From positions 434,001-498,000 of the forward strand of contig NZ_VUKD01000001.1 in assembly GCF_009193155.1 (NCBI RefSeq): DNA of 64,000 bases, given 5' to 3'. A model generated the notes under the pieces. The model worked only from the letters and a program-made list of their open reading frames with translations, was not told where the DNA came from and made no database searches. Source of the stretch: Georgenia subflava (GTDB lineage: Bacteria; Actinomycetota; Actinomycetes; Actinomycetales; Actinomycetaceae). Position 1 is the first letter of the stretch; each line of letters begins with the position of its first letter. The translations under genes were made by a program, and so were the position numbers. Below, one piece after another: positions 32,862-40,330 of the stretch.

Positions 32862-35125
32862 GCCTTGCGTGCTCCCTTGATGCTGCGCAGGACCGGGGAC
32901 AGCCGGCCCTCGGCGGTGGCGGTCCAGGTGTGGATCGGCCAGCGCCGCGCCCGCGCGTACCGGTAGAGGCTGGCGTCGGGGTTCACGGCGTTGGGGTGTC
33001 CGGCGACCTCGAGCCACGACCGGTCCGCATAGCTGTCCCCGTAAGCATAGGACTCCGCCAGGTCCAGGCCGTGCTCGCGCGCGTAGCGGCGCAACCAGGC
33101 GGCGCGGGCCTCCCCCACGAGCGGAGAGGTGGCCAGGTGCCCGGTCCAGCGCCCGTCGTCGTCGGTCTCCATCTTCCCGGCGACGATCTCGTCGAAGAGC
33201 GGCGCGAGCGGCTCGACGAAGACGTCGATCTCGCCGGTGACCAGCACCGTGCGGTGACCGGCCGCGCGGTGCGCCCGGATCTGCTCGATCGCGTCGGTGA
33301 GGAGGCCGCGGCGCAGCGACGGGGTGACGGTGCGGGCGATGACGGCGCGCAGCTCCGCCTCGTCGGCGCCCTCGTAGCGGCGCATGAACGTGCGGATGAA
33401 GTCGCTGCGGTCGCGGCGCTCGGCCTGGAGGTAGCGCGGCCCGAGGGCCACGAGGTTCGCGAGGTTCGTCGCCCAGCTCGACGGCGGCCGGGCGGCCAGC
33501 TCGACCCACAGGTACTGCTCGACCAGCGTCGCGGCGGCGACCGTGCGCTGGAGGTCGAAGACCGCCAGCACGTCGGTGCGGCGGGGCAGCTCGGCTGGCG
33601 CGGCGGGAGCCTCCTTGGCGCCACGGTCGCGCATCAGCCCGGGCACCCCGGGGATGTGGACCTCCTGGAGGTAGTGGCGCCAGTCGATCTCCGTGACGTC
33701 GAAGCCGTGCTCGGCACGCCGCTCGGCGGGCAGGGAGGCGTGCAGCTCGCGCGTGCGGGCGTCGTCGAAGATCACCTCGGTCTGGGTGTACGGCTGGTAC
33801 AGCGAGGTGAACTTGCGCAGCGTGCCGAGGTCGCGGCGGGCCTTGTACAACGCGGACATCCAGCCGCGGGTGCGCTCGTTGGCGGGGAGCCGGCCGACCG
33901 CCCGGTCGGCCAGGTCGACCGCCTTCTCACGACGGCCGAGCGCGCGCTCGACGGCGCCGCGGTGCGGGAACGACCAGGCCGGGACGGCCACGTGAGCGCC
34001 CTCGGCGTCCTTGAGCGGGTTGGCGGAGAAGTACTCGCGCACCAGGTGGACGAGCTGACCGAGGCGCAACGGGTTGGTGATGCTCGAGCTGACCTGGAAG
34101 TAGTGGGAGTCCTCGGCCGGCGGCGGGGCGGCAGCGGCGGCCAGGATGGCGTTGACGACGAAGTCCACCGGGATGATGTCCAGCACGGTGTCGGCGAGCG
34201 CCGGGAACTCCGGGAGGAGGCCGCGTCCGTAGGCGGCGATCAGCGGGTCGGCGACCTTGAAGCCGTCGATCCAGCCCGGGTAGGGGTGCTTGAGGGCCGA
34301 CTCGATGATCGTCGGGCGGACGACGGACAGCCGGTGCCCGGTGCCGGCCCACATCTCCTCGGCGACGCGCTCGCCCATGGCCTTGGTGAACGTGTAGACG
34401 TCGGGCCAGCCCAGCGAGAGAGCGCGGGTGCGGCCGTGCTCGACGAGCTGGTCGCGGACCCAGGCCTGCCGCTTCTCCTCCGCCGCGGCCGAGACTGCGC
34501 CCGCGCCGGCGCGGCGGTGCTCCTTCTTCGCCTCCTCGAGGAGCCGGCCGAGCACCTCCGGCGTGCGGGAGGCCGCCTCGGCCTCCTCGCGGGCGATGAC
34601 GGCGGAGGCGAGCTCGAGGTCGCGGTCGATCTCGTGGTCCAGCGCACGCTCCTCGGCCACGCCCTTGCGCAGGCCCGCGACGTAGCTGGTGGACACGTGG
34701 ACGACGTGCGGGTCGGCGCCGGAGTCGATCAGGGCCTGGTAGAGCGAGACCGGGCCGCCGACGTTGGCGGTGAAGGCCTCGTCGACGGGCAGGTCGAAGG
34801 ACACCGTGGACGCGGAGTGGATGACGACGTCGATGTCGCCCGAGAGGGGCGGGACGTCACCGAGGTCGCCGGAGACGACCGCGACGCGCTCGGCGAAGAT
34901 CGCGGCCGCGTTCTCCTCGCCCACCTGCTTGCGCCACGCCTTGAAGATCGGCTTGCGCAGCAGCTTCTGGACCCGGCGCTCGGCGGTGAGGTCGCCGCGC
35001 GGACGAACGAGCAGGCTGATCCGGGTGGTGGGGTAGGCGGAGAGGAGCTTCTCCAGCACGGCCTGGCCGACGAAGCCCGTACCGCCCGTCAGCAGCACGT
35101 GCGAGGAGTCCAACGGTTGTGACAT
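32858..35125 (-). CDS. Fatty acyl-CoA reductase (NAD_binding_4) fused to HAD-like domain
   Basis: Two-domain protein of 755 aa. Residues about 8-330 form an extended-SDR male-sterility/NAD_binding_4 domain: LLTGGTGFVGQAVLEKLL, HSASTVSFDLPVDEAF and YxxxK in YTFTKAMGE. This is the fold of fatty acyl-CoA reductases that make fatty alcohols. Residues about 335-495 resemble the FAR C-terminal region. From about 520 a HAD-IB/SerB-like domain follows, with VLVTGEIDVF, the Lys in VAGKMET and GDSYADRSWLE, but motif I reads FDLQRT, so the second catalytic Asp is Gln. It is the first gene of the operon; a TAGAGT box lies 7 nt from its ATG. Confidence 0.88.
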   Translation of the reverse strand: MSQPLDSSHVLLTGGTGFVGQAVLEKLLSAYPTTRISLLVRPRGDLTAERRVQKLLRKPIFKAWRKQVGEENAAAIFAERVAVVSGDLGDVPPLSGDIDVVIHSASTVSFDLPVDEAFTANVGGPVSLYQALIDSGADPHVVHVSTSYVAGLRKGVAEERALDHEIDRDLELASAVIAREEAEAASRTPEVLGRLLEEAKKEHRRAGAGAVSAAAEEKRQAWVRDQLVEHGRTRALSLGWPDVYTFTKAMGERVAEEMWAGTGHRLSVVRPTIIESALKHPYPGWIDGFKVADPLIAAYGRGLLPEFPALADTVLDIIPVDFVVNAILAAAAAPPPAEDSHYFQVSSSITNPLRLGQLVHLVREYFSANPLKDAEGAHVAVPAWSFPHRGAVERALGRREKAVDLADRAVGRLPANERTRGWMSALYKARRDLGTLRKFTSLYQPYTQTEVIFDDARTRELHASLPAERRAEHGFDVTEIDWRHYLQEVHIPGVPGLMRDRGAKEAPAAPAELPRRTDVLAVFDLQRTVAAATLVEQYLWVELAARPPSSWATNLANLVALGPRYLQAERRDRSDFIRTFMRRYEGADEAELRAVIARTVTPSLRRGLLTDAIEQIRAHRAAGHRTVLVTGEIDVFVEPLAPLFDEIVAGKMETDDDGRWTGHLATSPLVGEARAAWLRRYAREHGLDLAESYAYGDSYADRSWLEVAGHPNAVNPDASLYRYARARRWPIHTWTATAEGRLSPVLRSIKGARKA

Positions 35126-35132
35126 TCGGCGA

Positions 35133-35138
35133 ACTCTA
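35133..35138 (-). promoter_or_regulatory. -10 box of the putative ether-lipid operon
   Basis: TAGAGT on the minus strand lies 7 nt before the ATG at 35125, so the operon mRNA is probably leaderless. No clear -35 hexamer is seen. The 159-bp gap to the divergent HD gene holds no other defined element. Confidence 0.5.
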
Positions 35139-35284
35139 CCGGGGTCGCCGCCCTCGCCCGAGCCACCGCCGTCCCCGGACCGCCGGGCGTGATGCTCGCC
35201 ACGATGCCTACGCTGGTGGAAGGAGCGGGCGTCACGAAGGTCTACGATCTCCGCGTCCGAACGAGACCTGCAAGGATCGGAGCC

Positions 35285-37072
35285 ATGGGCGTCACCGACG
35301 TACCGCAATGGTTGCCCGCAGCGTTCGTCCGCAGCGTGCTCGCCGTCGGGGCCACCGCCCCCCGCGAGGAGATCGAATCCACGTGCCGGCGTCTGCTGGA
35401 CCGCTGGCAGGCGGCCGACCGGCACTTCCACAACCTCCGGCACCTCATCGACGTCCTCGCCCGGGTCGACGAGCTCGCCGAGGAGACGCACCATCCCGAC
35501 ACCGTGCGGCTCGCCGCCTGGTACCACGGCGCCGTCTTCAGCTCGGTGGCGCGCAAGGCCTACTCGCGCAGCGGCGGCGAGGACGAGGAGGCCTCGGCCG
35601 AGCTGGCGACCGCCGAGCTCGGGGCGCTCGGCGTCCCGGAACGGGTCACGGCACGCATCGGCGAGCTCATCCTGAACCTCAAGCGGCACGAGGCCAGCCG
35701 GCGTGACATCGACTGCCTGGCACTGTGCGACGCCGACCTGGCGGTGCTCGCCTCGGAGCCGCAGAAGTACCAGGCGTACCGCAAGGCCGTGCGCGCGGAG
35801 TACGCGCACCTCCCCGCCCGCCACTACGTCGAGGCCCGCACGGCCATCGTCACCAAGCTGCTGAACCGGCGAGACATCTTCGTCTCCCCGATGGGCGCCC
35901 AGTGGGAGGACGCGGCCCGGGAGAACCTCTCCGCCGAGCTGGACCGGCTGCACGCCGAGCACGCCCGGCTGGGCGAGGCCGGGCCGGAGGACTCGGTGGC
36001 CGCGGCCGAGGCCGCGCAGGGCGAGATCACGCAGGAAGAGCCACGGGCGGACGACGGCGACACGTCCGTCCCCCACACGTTCACCTCGGCCCCGCCGAGC
36101 TCGCTCCCGGGCTGGGCGGGGCACGGCACACCGTCGTCCGCCGGCAACCGTGCGCCCCGTCGGGAGGGTGCAGCCGCGACGGCGCAGGGGGACGAGGTCG
36201 GTGACGACGCGTCGGCCACCGGGCAGGCTGCCGCCGAGGCGCCCGCCGGCGAGACACCCGCCTCCGAACCCGCCGCAGGGACACGGACGTCCGAGCCCGC
36301 CGGCGAGACGCGCGGCTCCGAGCCCGCCTTCCGGAGCTCCGAGCCCGCCACCGGGACATGGACCTCCGGGCCCGCCCTCGGGTTGCCGTCCTCCGGCCGG
36401 GCCGCATCCCGCGCAGCGGGCCGGTCGTCCTCGCTCGAGGCCCTGCCGGAAGAGCTCGACGCGCCGCGCCGTCGGGGCGACGACGAGGCGACGTCCGATC
36501 GTGAGGAGATCGCACGGTCGTCGCGAGGGCGCATCGAGGCGGCCGTACGGCTCGGCCGCGAGCGCGCCGAGCGCGAGCGCCGGCAGCGCGAGCGACTGGC
36601 CGCCGCACGCGCCGAGCGGGCGGGCGCGATGGGGTTGCGCGAGCGCCGGACCGGCCAGGGCGACGGCGTCACGTCGGCGCGGACGGCGGCCTCTTCGCTG
36701 TCGGCACGGACGGCGGAGTCCGCGGTGTCGCCGAGGACGGCTGACTCGCCGGCGCCGGCACGGACGGCGGACTCACCGGCGTTCCCAGGCACGGGCGCCT
36801 CGCCGGCGTCCGCACCCAGCTCGGTCACCCCGCGTGAGGCGGTGACCGGTGCCAGCCCGGCCGAGGCGGCGGCGTCCCACGTGCCGCTCGAGCACCGACC
36901 GGCCGTGGACGACGTGCCGCGGATGATCGAGCCTGACCCGCTGACCGGTGCACGCACGCGCGTCGACGACGCACCGCTCCACGGCATCGAGCGCGAGCCG
37001 GACTACGACCGACCGCGACGCAAGGACCGCAAGGACCGGAAGGGCCGAAAGAAGGGGCGCGCGGAGCGCTGA
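35285..37072 (+). CDS. HD-superfamily protein with degenerate HD dyad and long disordered tail
   Basis: Protein of 595 aa. Residues about 1-210 match the predicted metal-dependent HD phosphohydrolase family (COG4339 type): WQAADRHFHNLRHLIDVL and AVRAEYAHLPARHYVEAR. The signature dyad, normally WFHDAVY, reads WYHGAVF here, so the metal-ligand Asp is Gly. Residues about 215-595 are low-complexity with imperfect repeats (SEPAGETRGSEP; SARTAESAVSPRTADSPAP) and an Arg/Glu-rich helix, ending in a Lys/Arg/Gly-rich tail. A paralog with an intact dyad lies 0.65 kb downstream. It may be a non-catalytic partner; that is inference. Confidence 0.8.
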   Translation: MGVTDVPQWLPAAFVRSVLAVGATAPREEIESTCRRLLDRWQAADRHFHNLRHLIDVLARVDELAEETHHPDTVRLAAWYHGAVFSSVARKAYSRSGGEDEEASAELATAELGALGVPERVTARIGELILNLKRHEASRRDIDCLALCDADLAVLASEPQKYQAYRKAVRAEYAHLPARHYVEARTAIVTKLLNRRDIFVSPMGAQWEDAARENLSAELDRLHAEHARLGEAGPEDSVAAAEAAQGEITQEEPRADDGDTSVPHTFTSAPPSSLPGWAGHGTPSSAGNRAPRREGAAATAQGDEVGDDASATGQAAAEAPAGETPASEPAAGTRTSEPAGETRGSEPAFRSSEPATGTWTSGPALGLPSSGRAASRAAGRSSSLEALPEELDAPRRRGDDEATSDREEIARSSRGRIEAAVRLGRERAERERRQRERLAAARAERAGAMGLRERRTGQGDGVTSARTAASSLSARTAESAVSPRTADSPAPARTADSPAFPGTGASPASAPSSVTPREAVTGASPAEAAASHVPLEHRPAVDDVPRMIEPDPLTGARTRVDDAPLHGIEREPDYDRPRRKDRKDRKGRKKGRAER

Positions 37073-37201
37073 GGTGCTCCGCACGTCAGAAGGGCACGCC
37101 GAGCGCTGAGGTGCGGGCCGCACGTCAGGAGGGCGCGCGGAGCGCTGAGGTGCTCCGCACGTCAGAAGGACGGAGCGCCGCGGTGCGGGCCGCACGTCTC
37201 G
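37061..37201. repeat. Tandem repeats of 33-39 bp with hairpins at the HD gene 3' end
   Basis: Four units start near 37061, 37098, 37137 and 37170. Units 1 and 3 carry GCGGAGC-N8-GCTCCGC hairpins followed by ACGTCAG; units 2 and 4 carry GTGCGGGCCGCACGTC instead. The first copy contains the last codons and stop of the HD gene. The remainder of the 313-bp gap to the WXG100 gene holds a TAGCTT box near 37329 and nothing else I can define. Confidence 0.75.
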
Positions 37202-37385
37202 CGACGGCCGGGCCGCGGATCAGCTGGGGCCGGCAGCTCCGACGCTGGTGCCCGTTCCACAGCACCCGGTTCCTGCCGCGTCGTCCACAGGGCGAGCGCC
37301 GCTGCCGTCCCGGCTCGTGCCGATGTCCCTAGCTTCGAGCTGTCGCCGCACCGTCGGGGTGCGGCCGGACGAGACGGAGCAGACG

Positions 37386-37676
37386 ATGGCCCGCTTCCAG
37401 GTCGACAGCGCCGAGGTGGCCCTCGCCGCCGCGCAGACCCGCACGACCACCTCGACCATCCGTGCGGAGGTGGCGGCGATGATGAACCACCTCCTCCAGC
37501 TCCAGGCCAGCTGGACGGGCACCGCCGCGGCGGCGTTCGGTGGCTGCGCCGACCAGTGGCGGGCCACCCAGGCACAGGTGGAGTCGTCGCTCGAGCAGAT
37601 CACCCTCTCGCTCGACGCCGCCTCGCGCACCTACGCCGACGCCGAGGCATCCGCGCAGGGGCTGTTCGCCCGCTGA
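37386..37676 (+). CDS. WXG100 (ESAT-6-like) protein, orphan
   Basis: Small helical-hairpin protein of 96 aa of the WXG100 family. The turn motif is W-T-G in LQASWTGTAAAAFGGCADQW. Two amphipathic helices flank it (DSAEVALAAAQTRTTTSTIR and SLEQITLSLDAASRTYADAE). The length is typical. WXG100 proteins are type VII secretion substrates or chaperone-like partners, but no EccC ATPase or other ESX gene is in the window, so it is an orphan here. It sits between two HD-domain paralogs. The ATG at 37386 follows GGAGCAGACG. Confidence 0.9.
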   Translation: MARFQVDSAEVALAAAQTRTTTSTIRAEVAAMMNHLLQLQASWTGTAAAAFGGCADQWRATQAQVESSLEQITLSLDAASRTYADAEASAQGLFAR

Positions 37677-37709
37677 AGGACCCCGGCTGCCACGCGGCCG
37701 CGCCACTCA

Positions 37710-37715
37710 TAGCAT
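37710..37715 (+). promoter_or_regulatory. -10 box of leaderless DUF4031-HD gene
   Basis: TAGCAT is followed by 6 nt and the GTG at 37722. Confidence 0.5.
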
Positions 37716-37721
37716 CCAGGT

Positions 37722-38630
37722 GTGGCCATCCTCGTCGACCCGCCCCGCTGGCCCGCGCACGGCACCGTCTGGGCGCACCTGGTCTCCGACACCTCGCTGG
37801 TGGAGCTGCACGCCTTCGCGCGGTCGAACGGCGTGCCGCGGCGGGCCTTCGACCTCGACCACTACGACGTACCCGCCGAGCGCATCGACGATCTGGTCGA
37901 AGCCGGCGCGGAGCGTGTCGAGGGGCGTGTCCTGCTCTCCCGGTTGCGCGGGTCAGGGCTGCGGGTGCGCGGGGCCGACCGCGCTGACGAGACCGCGCGC
38001 CGCCGTCGCGCGGAGCTCGCCGGCCGCTGGGCCGCGCTCGTGGACGAGCCGCCGCCGGGGTGGGCCGAGCTGGGTGAGGAGCTGATCGCACGATGGAGCG
38101 AGCCGCACCGCCGCTACCACGACCTCGTCCACCTTCACGACGTCCTGCGCCACCTCGACGACCTCGGCGACGACGGCGAGGAGGTGACCCGGTCGGTGCG
38201 ACTGGCCGCGTGGTTCCATGACGCCGTCTACGACGGTGTTCCCGGCGTCGACGAGGAGGCGTCGGCGATGCTCGCCGAGGACCGGCTGCGCACGGTCGGC
38301 GTACCCGCCGCCGAGGTGACGGAGGTGAGCCGGCTCGTGCGACTCACGGCCGGGCACTCCCCCGGCCCGGACGACCCCGCCGGCGCCGCGCTCTGCGACG
38401 CAGACCTGGCGATCCTGGCCGCCGCGCCCGCCCGGTACCGCATATACGGCTCTGCCGTGCGAGCCGAGTACGCACACGTCCCCGACGCCGACTTCCGCCG
38501 CGGACGAGCAGCCGTGCTCGCGGACCTGCTCGGACACGACAGGCTCTTCACCACGGCGGCCGGGTTCCGGCGGTGGGAGCAACGCGCCCGGGAGAACATC
38601 GCCGCCGAGCTCGGGGCGTTGCAGAGCTGA
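37722..38630 (+). CDS. DUF4031 fused to HD-superfamily phosphohydrolase
   Basis: Fusion of 302 aa. Residues about 1-85 are a DUF4031 domain (MAILVDPPRWPAHGTVWAHL, SNGVPRRAFDLDHYDVP). Residues about 110-302 are an HD-type phosphohydrolase of the COG4339 kind: RYHDLVHLHDVL, the intact dyad in AAWFHDAVYDG, and CDADLAILAAAPARYRIY. It parallels the larger HD gene upstream but keeps the catalytic Asp. The GTG start is 6 nt from a TAGCAT box. Substrate unknown; a nucleotide is the usual guess for HD enzymes. Confidence 0.87.
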   Translation: MAILVDPPRWPAHGTVWAHLVSDTSLVELHAFARSNGVPRRAFDLDHYDVPAERIDDLVEAGAERVEGRVLLSRLRGSGLRVRGADRADETARRRRAELAGRWAALVDEPPPGWAELGEELIARWSEPHRRYHDLVHLHDVLRHLDDLGDDGEEVTRSVRLAAWFHDAVYDGVPGVDEEASAMLAEDRLRTVGVPAAEVTEVSRLVRLTAGHSPGPDDPAGAALCDADLAILAAAPARYRIYGSAVRAEYAHVPDADFRRGRAAVLADLLGHDRLFTTAAGFRRWEQRARENIAAELGALQS

Positions 38631-38730
38631 TCGGCGCTCGAGGGCGGGGGCATGCGCCCCCAGTCCCGGGGCGTTGCAGAGCTGATCGGCGTTCGAGGAG
38701 GCGGGCATGCGAGCCAGTCCCCGGAGCGGC
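38612..38730. repeat. 55-bp tandem duplication of the HD gene 3' end
   Basis: CGGGGCGTTGCAGAGCTGAT begins at 38612, containing the last codons and stop of the DUF4031-HD gene, and again at 38667. A partial third copy reaches about 38730. Copies differ at a few positions, for example GCGCTCGAGG against GCGTTCGAGG. Confidence 0.75.
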
Positions 38731-38845
38731 GACCACACAGAACGGGACGCGCCCTGGCGGCGGACGCCCGGACGGCGGACCATGGGAGGACAGCCCCGGC
38801 CACGGCGACGCTGCCGGTCACGGCCGGCGACCACTCGGAGGAGTC

Positions 38846-39127
38846 ATGGCCAGGTCGTGGAACGTCGAGATCCAGCTCTTCAGCGCCGACGAGGTGCGCT
38901 CGGACGAACCCGTCACCACCGCCCATGCGGTGCTGACCACGGCGGCCGGCGCCACCCTGAACGGCTACGGACGGGCCCGCCGCAACCCTGAGGACCAGGA
39001 CATCGAGGAGATCGGTGAGGAGCTCGCGGCCGCACGGGCGCTGCGCGACCTCGCCGACCGGCTGCTGCGGGCCACCTCGGACGACATCTCGGCGATCGAG
39101 CATCATCGCGTCGTGCTGCCCAGGTAG
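38846..39127 (+). CDS. DUF1876 domain protein (dsRBD-like)
   Basis: Small protein of 93 aa of the actinobacterial DUF1876 family. It has the conserved opening WNVEIQLFSADEV, the central GYGRARRNPEDQDIEEIGEE and a C-terminal helix LRDLADRLLRAT. A GGAGGAG site precedes the ATG, which was chosen over a longer upstream frame for that reason. Function unknown; the fold is thought to resemble double-stranded RNA-binding domains. Confidence 0.87.
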   Translation: MARSWNVEIQLFSADEVRSDEPVTTAHAVLTTAAGATLNGYGRARRNPEDQDIEEIGEELAAARALRDLADRLLRATSDDISAIEHHRVVLPR

Positions 39128-39156
39128 GGCGAGCCACGACTGGCGGCGTGGGTCGG

Positions 39157-39597
39157 TCAGAGCTCGGCGAGCGCCGCGTCGGCGTCGGCGTCCGCGACGA
39201 GCTCGTTGTCGCGCAGCCACTCGATCGCGCGGCGGCGCTCGGCGACCCTGCGGATCCCGGAGAACTCGTCCCAGAGGTCCGGGTAGCGGTACAGGGTGTC
39301 CTTGAAGCGACGGAACGCGCCCGGACCCTGGATCGCGACGGTCAGCAGCTCGCGCGTGCGCTCGTCGGCGATGCCGGCGACGAAGTCGGCCATGTCCCGG
39401 TAGGCCGCATGTGGGTCGTCGGCCTCGATCACCACCAGGTCGCGGTCCTCCATCTCTTCCTCGAACTCGCCCGCGAGGTCGTCGGGTCGGTAGATGACCT
39501 CGCCGGTCTGCCGGTCGAGGAACCACGTGCTCTCGTACGAGCGGTCCTCCAACGCACTCTCGAGCATGTCCAGATCGACCACCGCCAGGTCCAGCAT
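39157..39597 (-). CDS. UPF0158 family protein
   Basis: Acidic protein of 146 aa of the UPF0158 family: YESTWFLDRQTGEVIYRPDD near the start, then AIQGPGAFRRFKDTLYRYPD and a C-terminal WLRDNEL. The ATG at 39597 has a GGCGGGTGG ribosome site; in-frame GTG codons at 39624 and 39630 would add 9 or 11 residues. A TAGCGT -10 box at 39638-39633 fits a leader of about 28 nt to the ATG. Function unknown. Confidence 0.85.
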   Translation of the reverse strand: MLDLAVVDLDMLESALEDRSYESTWFLDRQTGEVIYRPDDLAGEFEEEMEDRDLVVIEADDPHAAYRDMADFVAGIADERTRELLTVAIQGPGAFRRFKDTLYRYPDLWDEFSGIRRVAERRRAIEWLRDNELVADADADAALAEL

Positions 39598-39670
39598 CGT
39601 TCCACCCGCCTCGTCGTCCGTCACAGCCACGCACGCTACGCGGGTACGCCGCCCGCGTCACCCAGCCTCG

Positions 39671-40330
39671 TCATCCGCCGGGACTCACCAGCCCGGTCTC
39701 GTACGCCAGGATCACCAGCTGCGCCCGGTCTCGGGCGTCGAGCTTGCCGAGGAGCCGGCTGACGTAGGTCCGGGCGGTTGCCGGGCTGAGATAGAGGGCC
39801 CGGGCGATCTCGTCGTTGGTCAGTCCGCGCCCGACCTGCTCGAGGACCTCCCGTTCGCGCTCCGTCAGGCCGGCCAGCCGTCCGTTGTCCACCGCGCGGC
39901 GCGGGCCGGTCGCCAGCGAATGCATCACCGTCCGCGTCACCGACGGCGACAGCAGCGACTGCCCGTCCGCCACCACCCTGACGGCGCGGCGCAGCTCGGC
40001 CGGGGCGATGTCCTTGAGCAGGTAACCGGCGGCACCGGCACGGATGGCCTCGAAGACCTGCTCGTCCTCGTCGAAGGTCGTCAGGATCATCACCTTGACC
40101 GTCCGGAGGTCCGGGTCTGCGACGATCTCCCGGGTCGCCGCGAGCCCGTCCATCTCGGGCATGCGGACATCCATCAGCACCACGTCGGGGCGCATCTCGC
40201 GCACCCGCGCCAGCCCGGACCTGCCGGTGGCCGCCTCGGCGACCACGGTGATGTCGCCGTCGTGCTCCGCGAGGGTCCGCAGCCCGGTACGCACCAGCTC
40301 CTGGTCATCGACGAGAACGATCCGGATCAT
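39671..40330 (-). CDS. NarL/LuxR family response regulator
   Basis: DNA-binding response regulator of 219 aa. The receiver has VLVDDQELVRTGL, the phospho-acceptor Asp in VVLMDVRMPEMDGLAA, and the Lys in GYLLKDIAP. The LuxR helix-turn-helix is LTEREREVLEQVGRGLTNDE followed by ALYLSPATARTYVSRLL. Its ATG overlaps the stop of the HisKA_3 kinase gene (ATGA). The likely target is the divergent membrane protein/multicopper oxidase operon; that is inference from position. Confidence 0.95.
   Translation of the reverse strand: MIRIVLVDDQELVRTGLRTLAEHDGDITVVAEAATGRSGLARVREMRPDVVLMDVRMPEMDGLAATREIVADPDLRTVKVMILTTFDEDEQVFEAIRAGAAGYLLKDIAPAELRRAVRVVADGQSLLSPSVTRTVMHSLATGPRRAVDNGRLAGLTEREREVLEQVGRGLTNDEIARALYLSPATARTYVSRLLGKLDARDRAQLVILAYETGLVSPGG

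Noticed and set aside
37061..37201. CRISPR array
   Set aside because: Unit length is similar to CRISPR repeats, but units are contiguous and imperfect, with no unique spacers and no cas genes.
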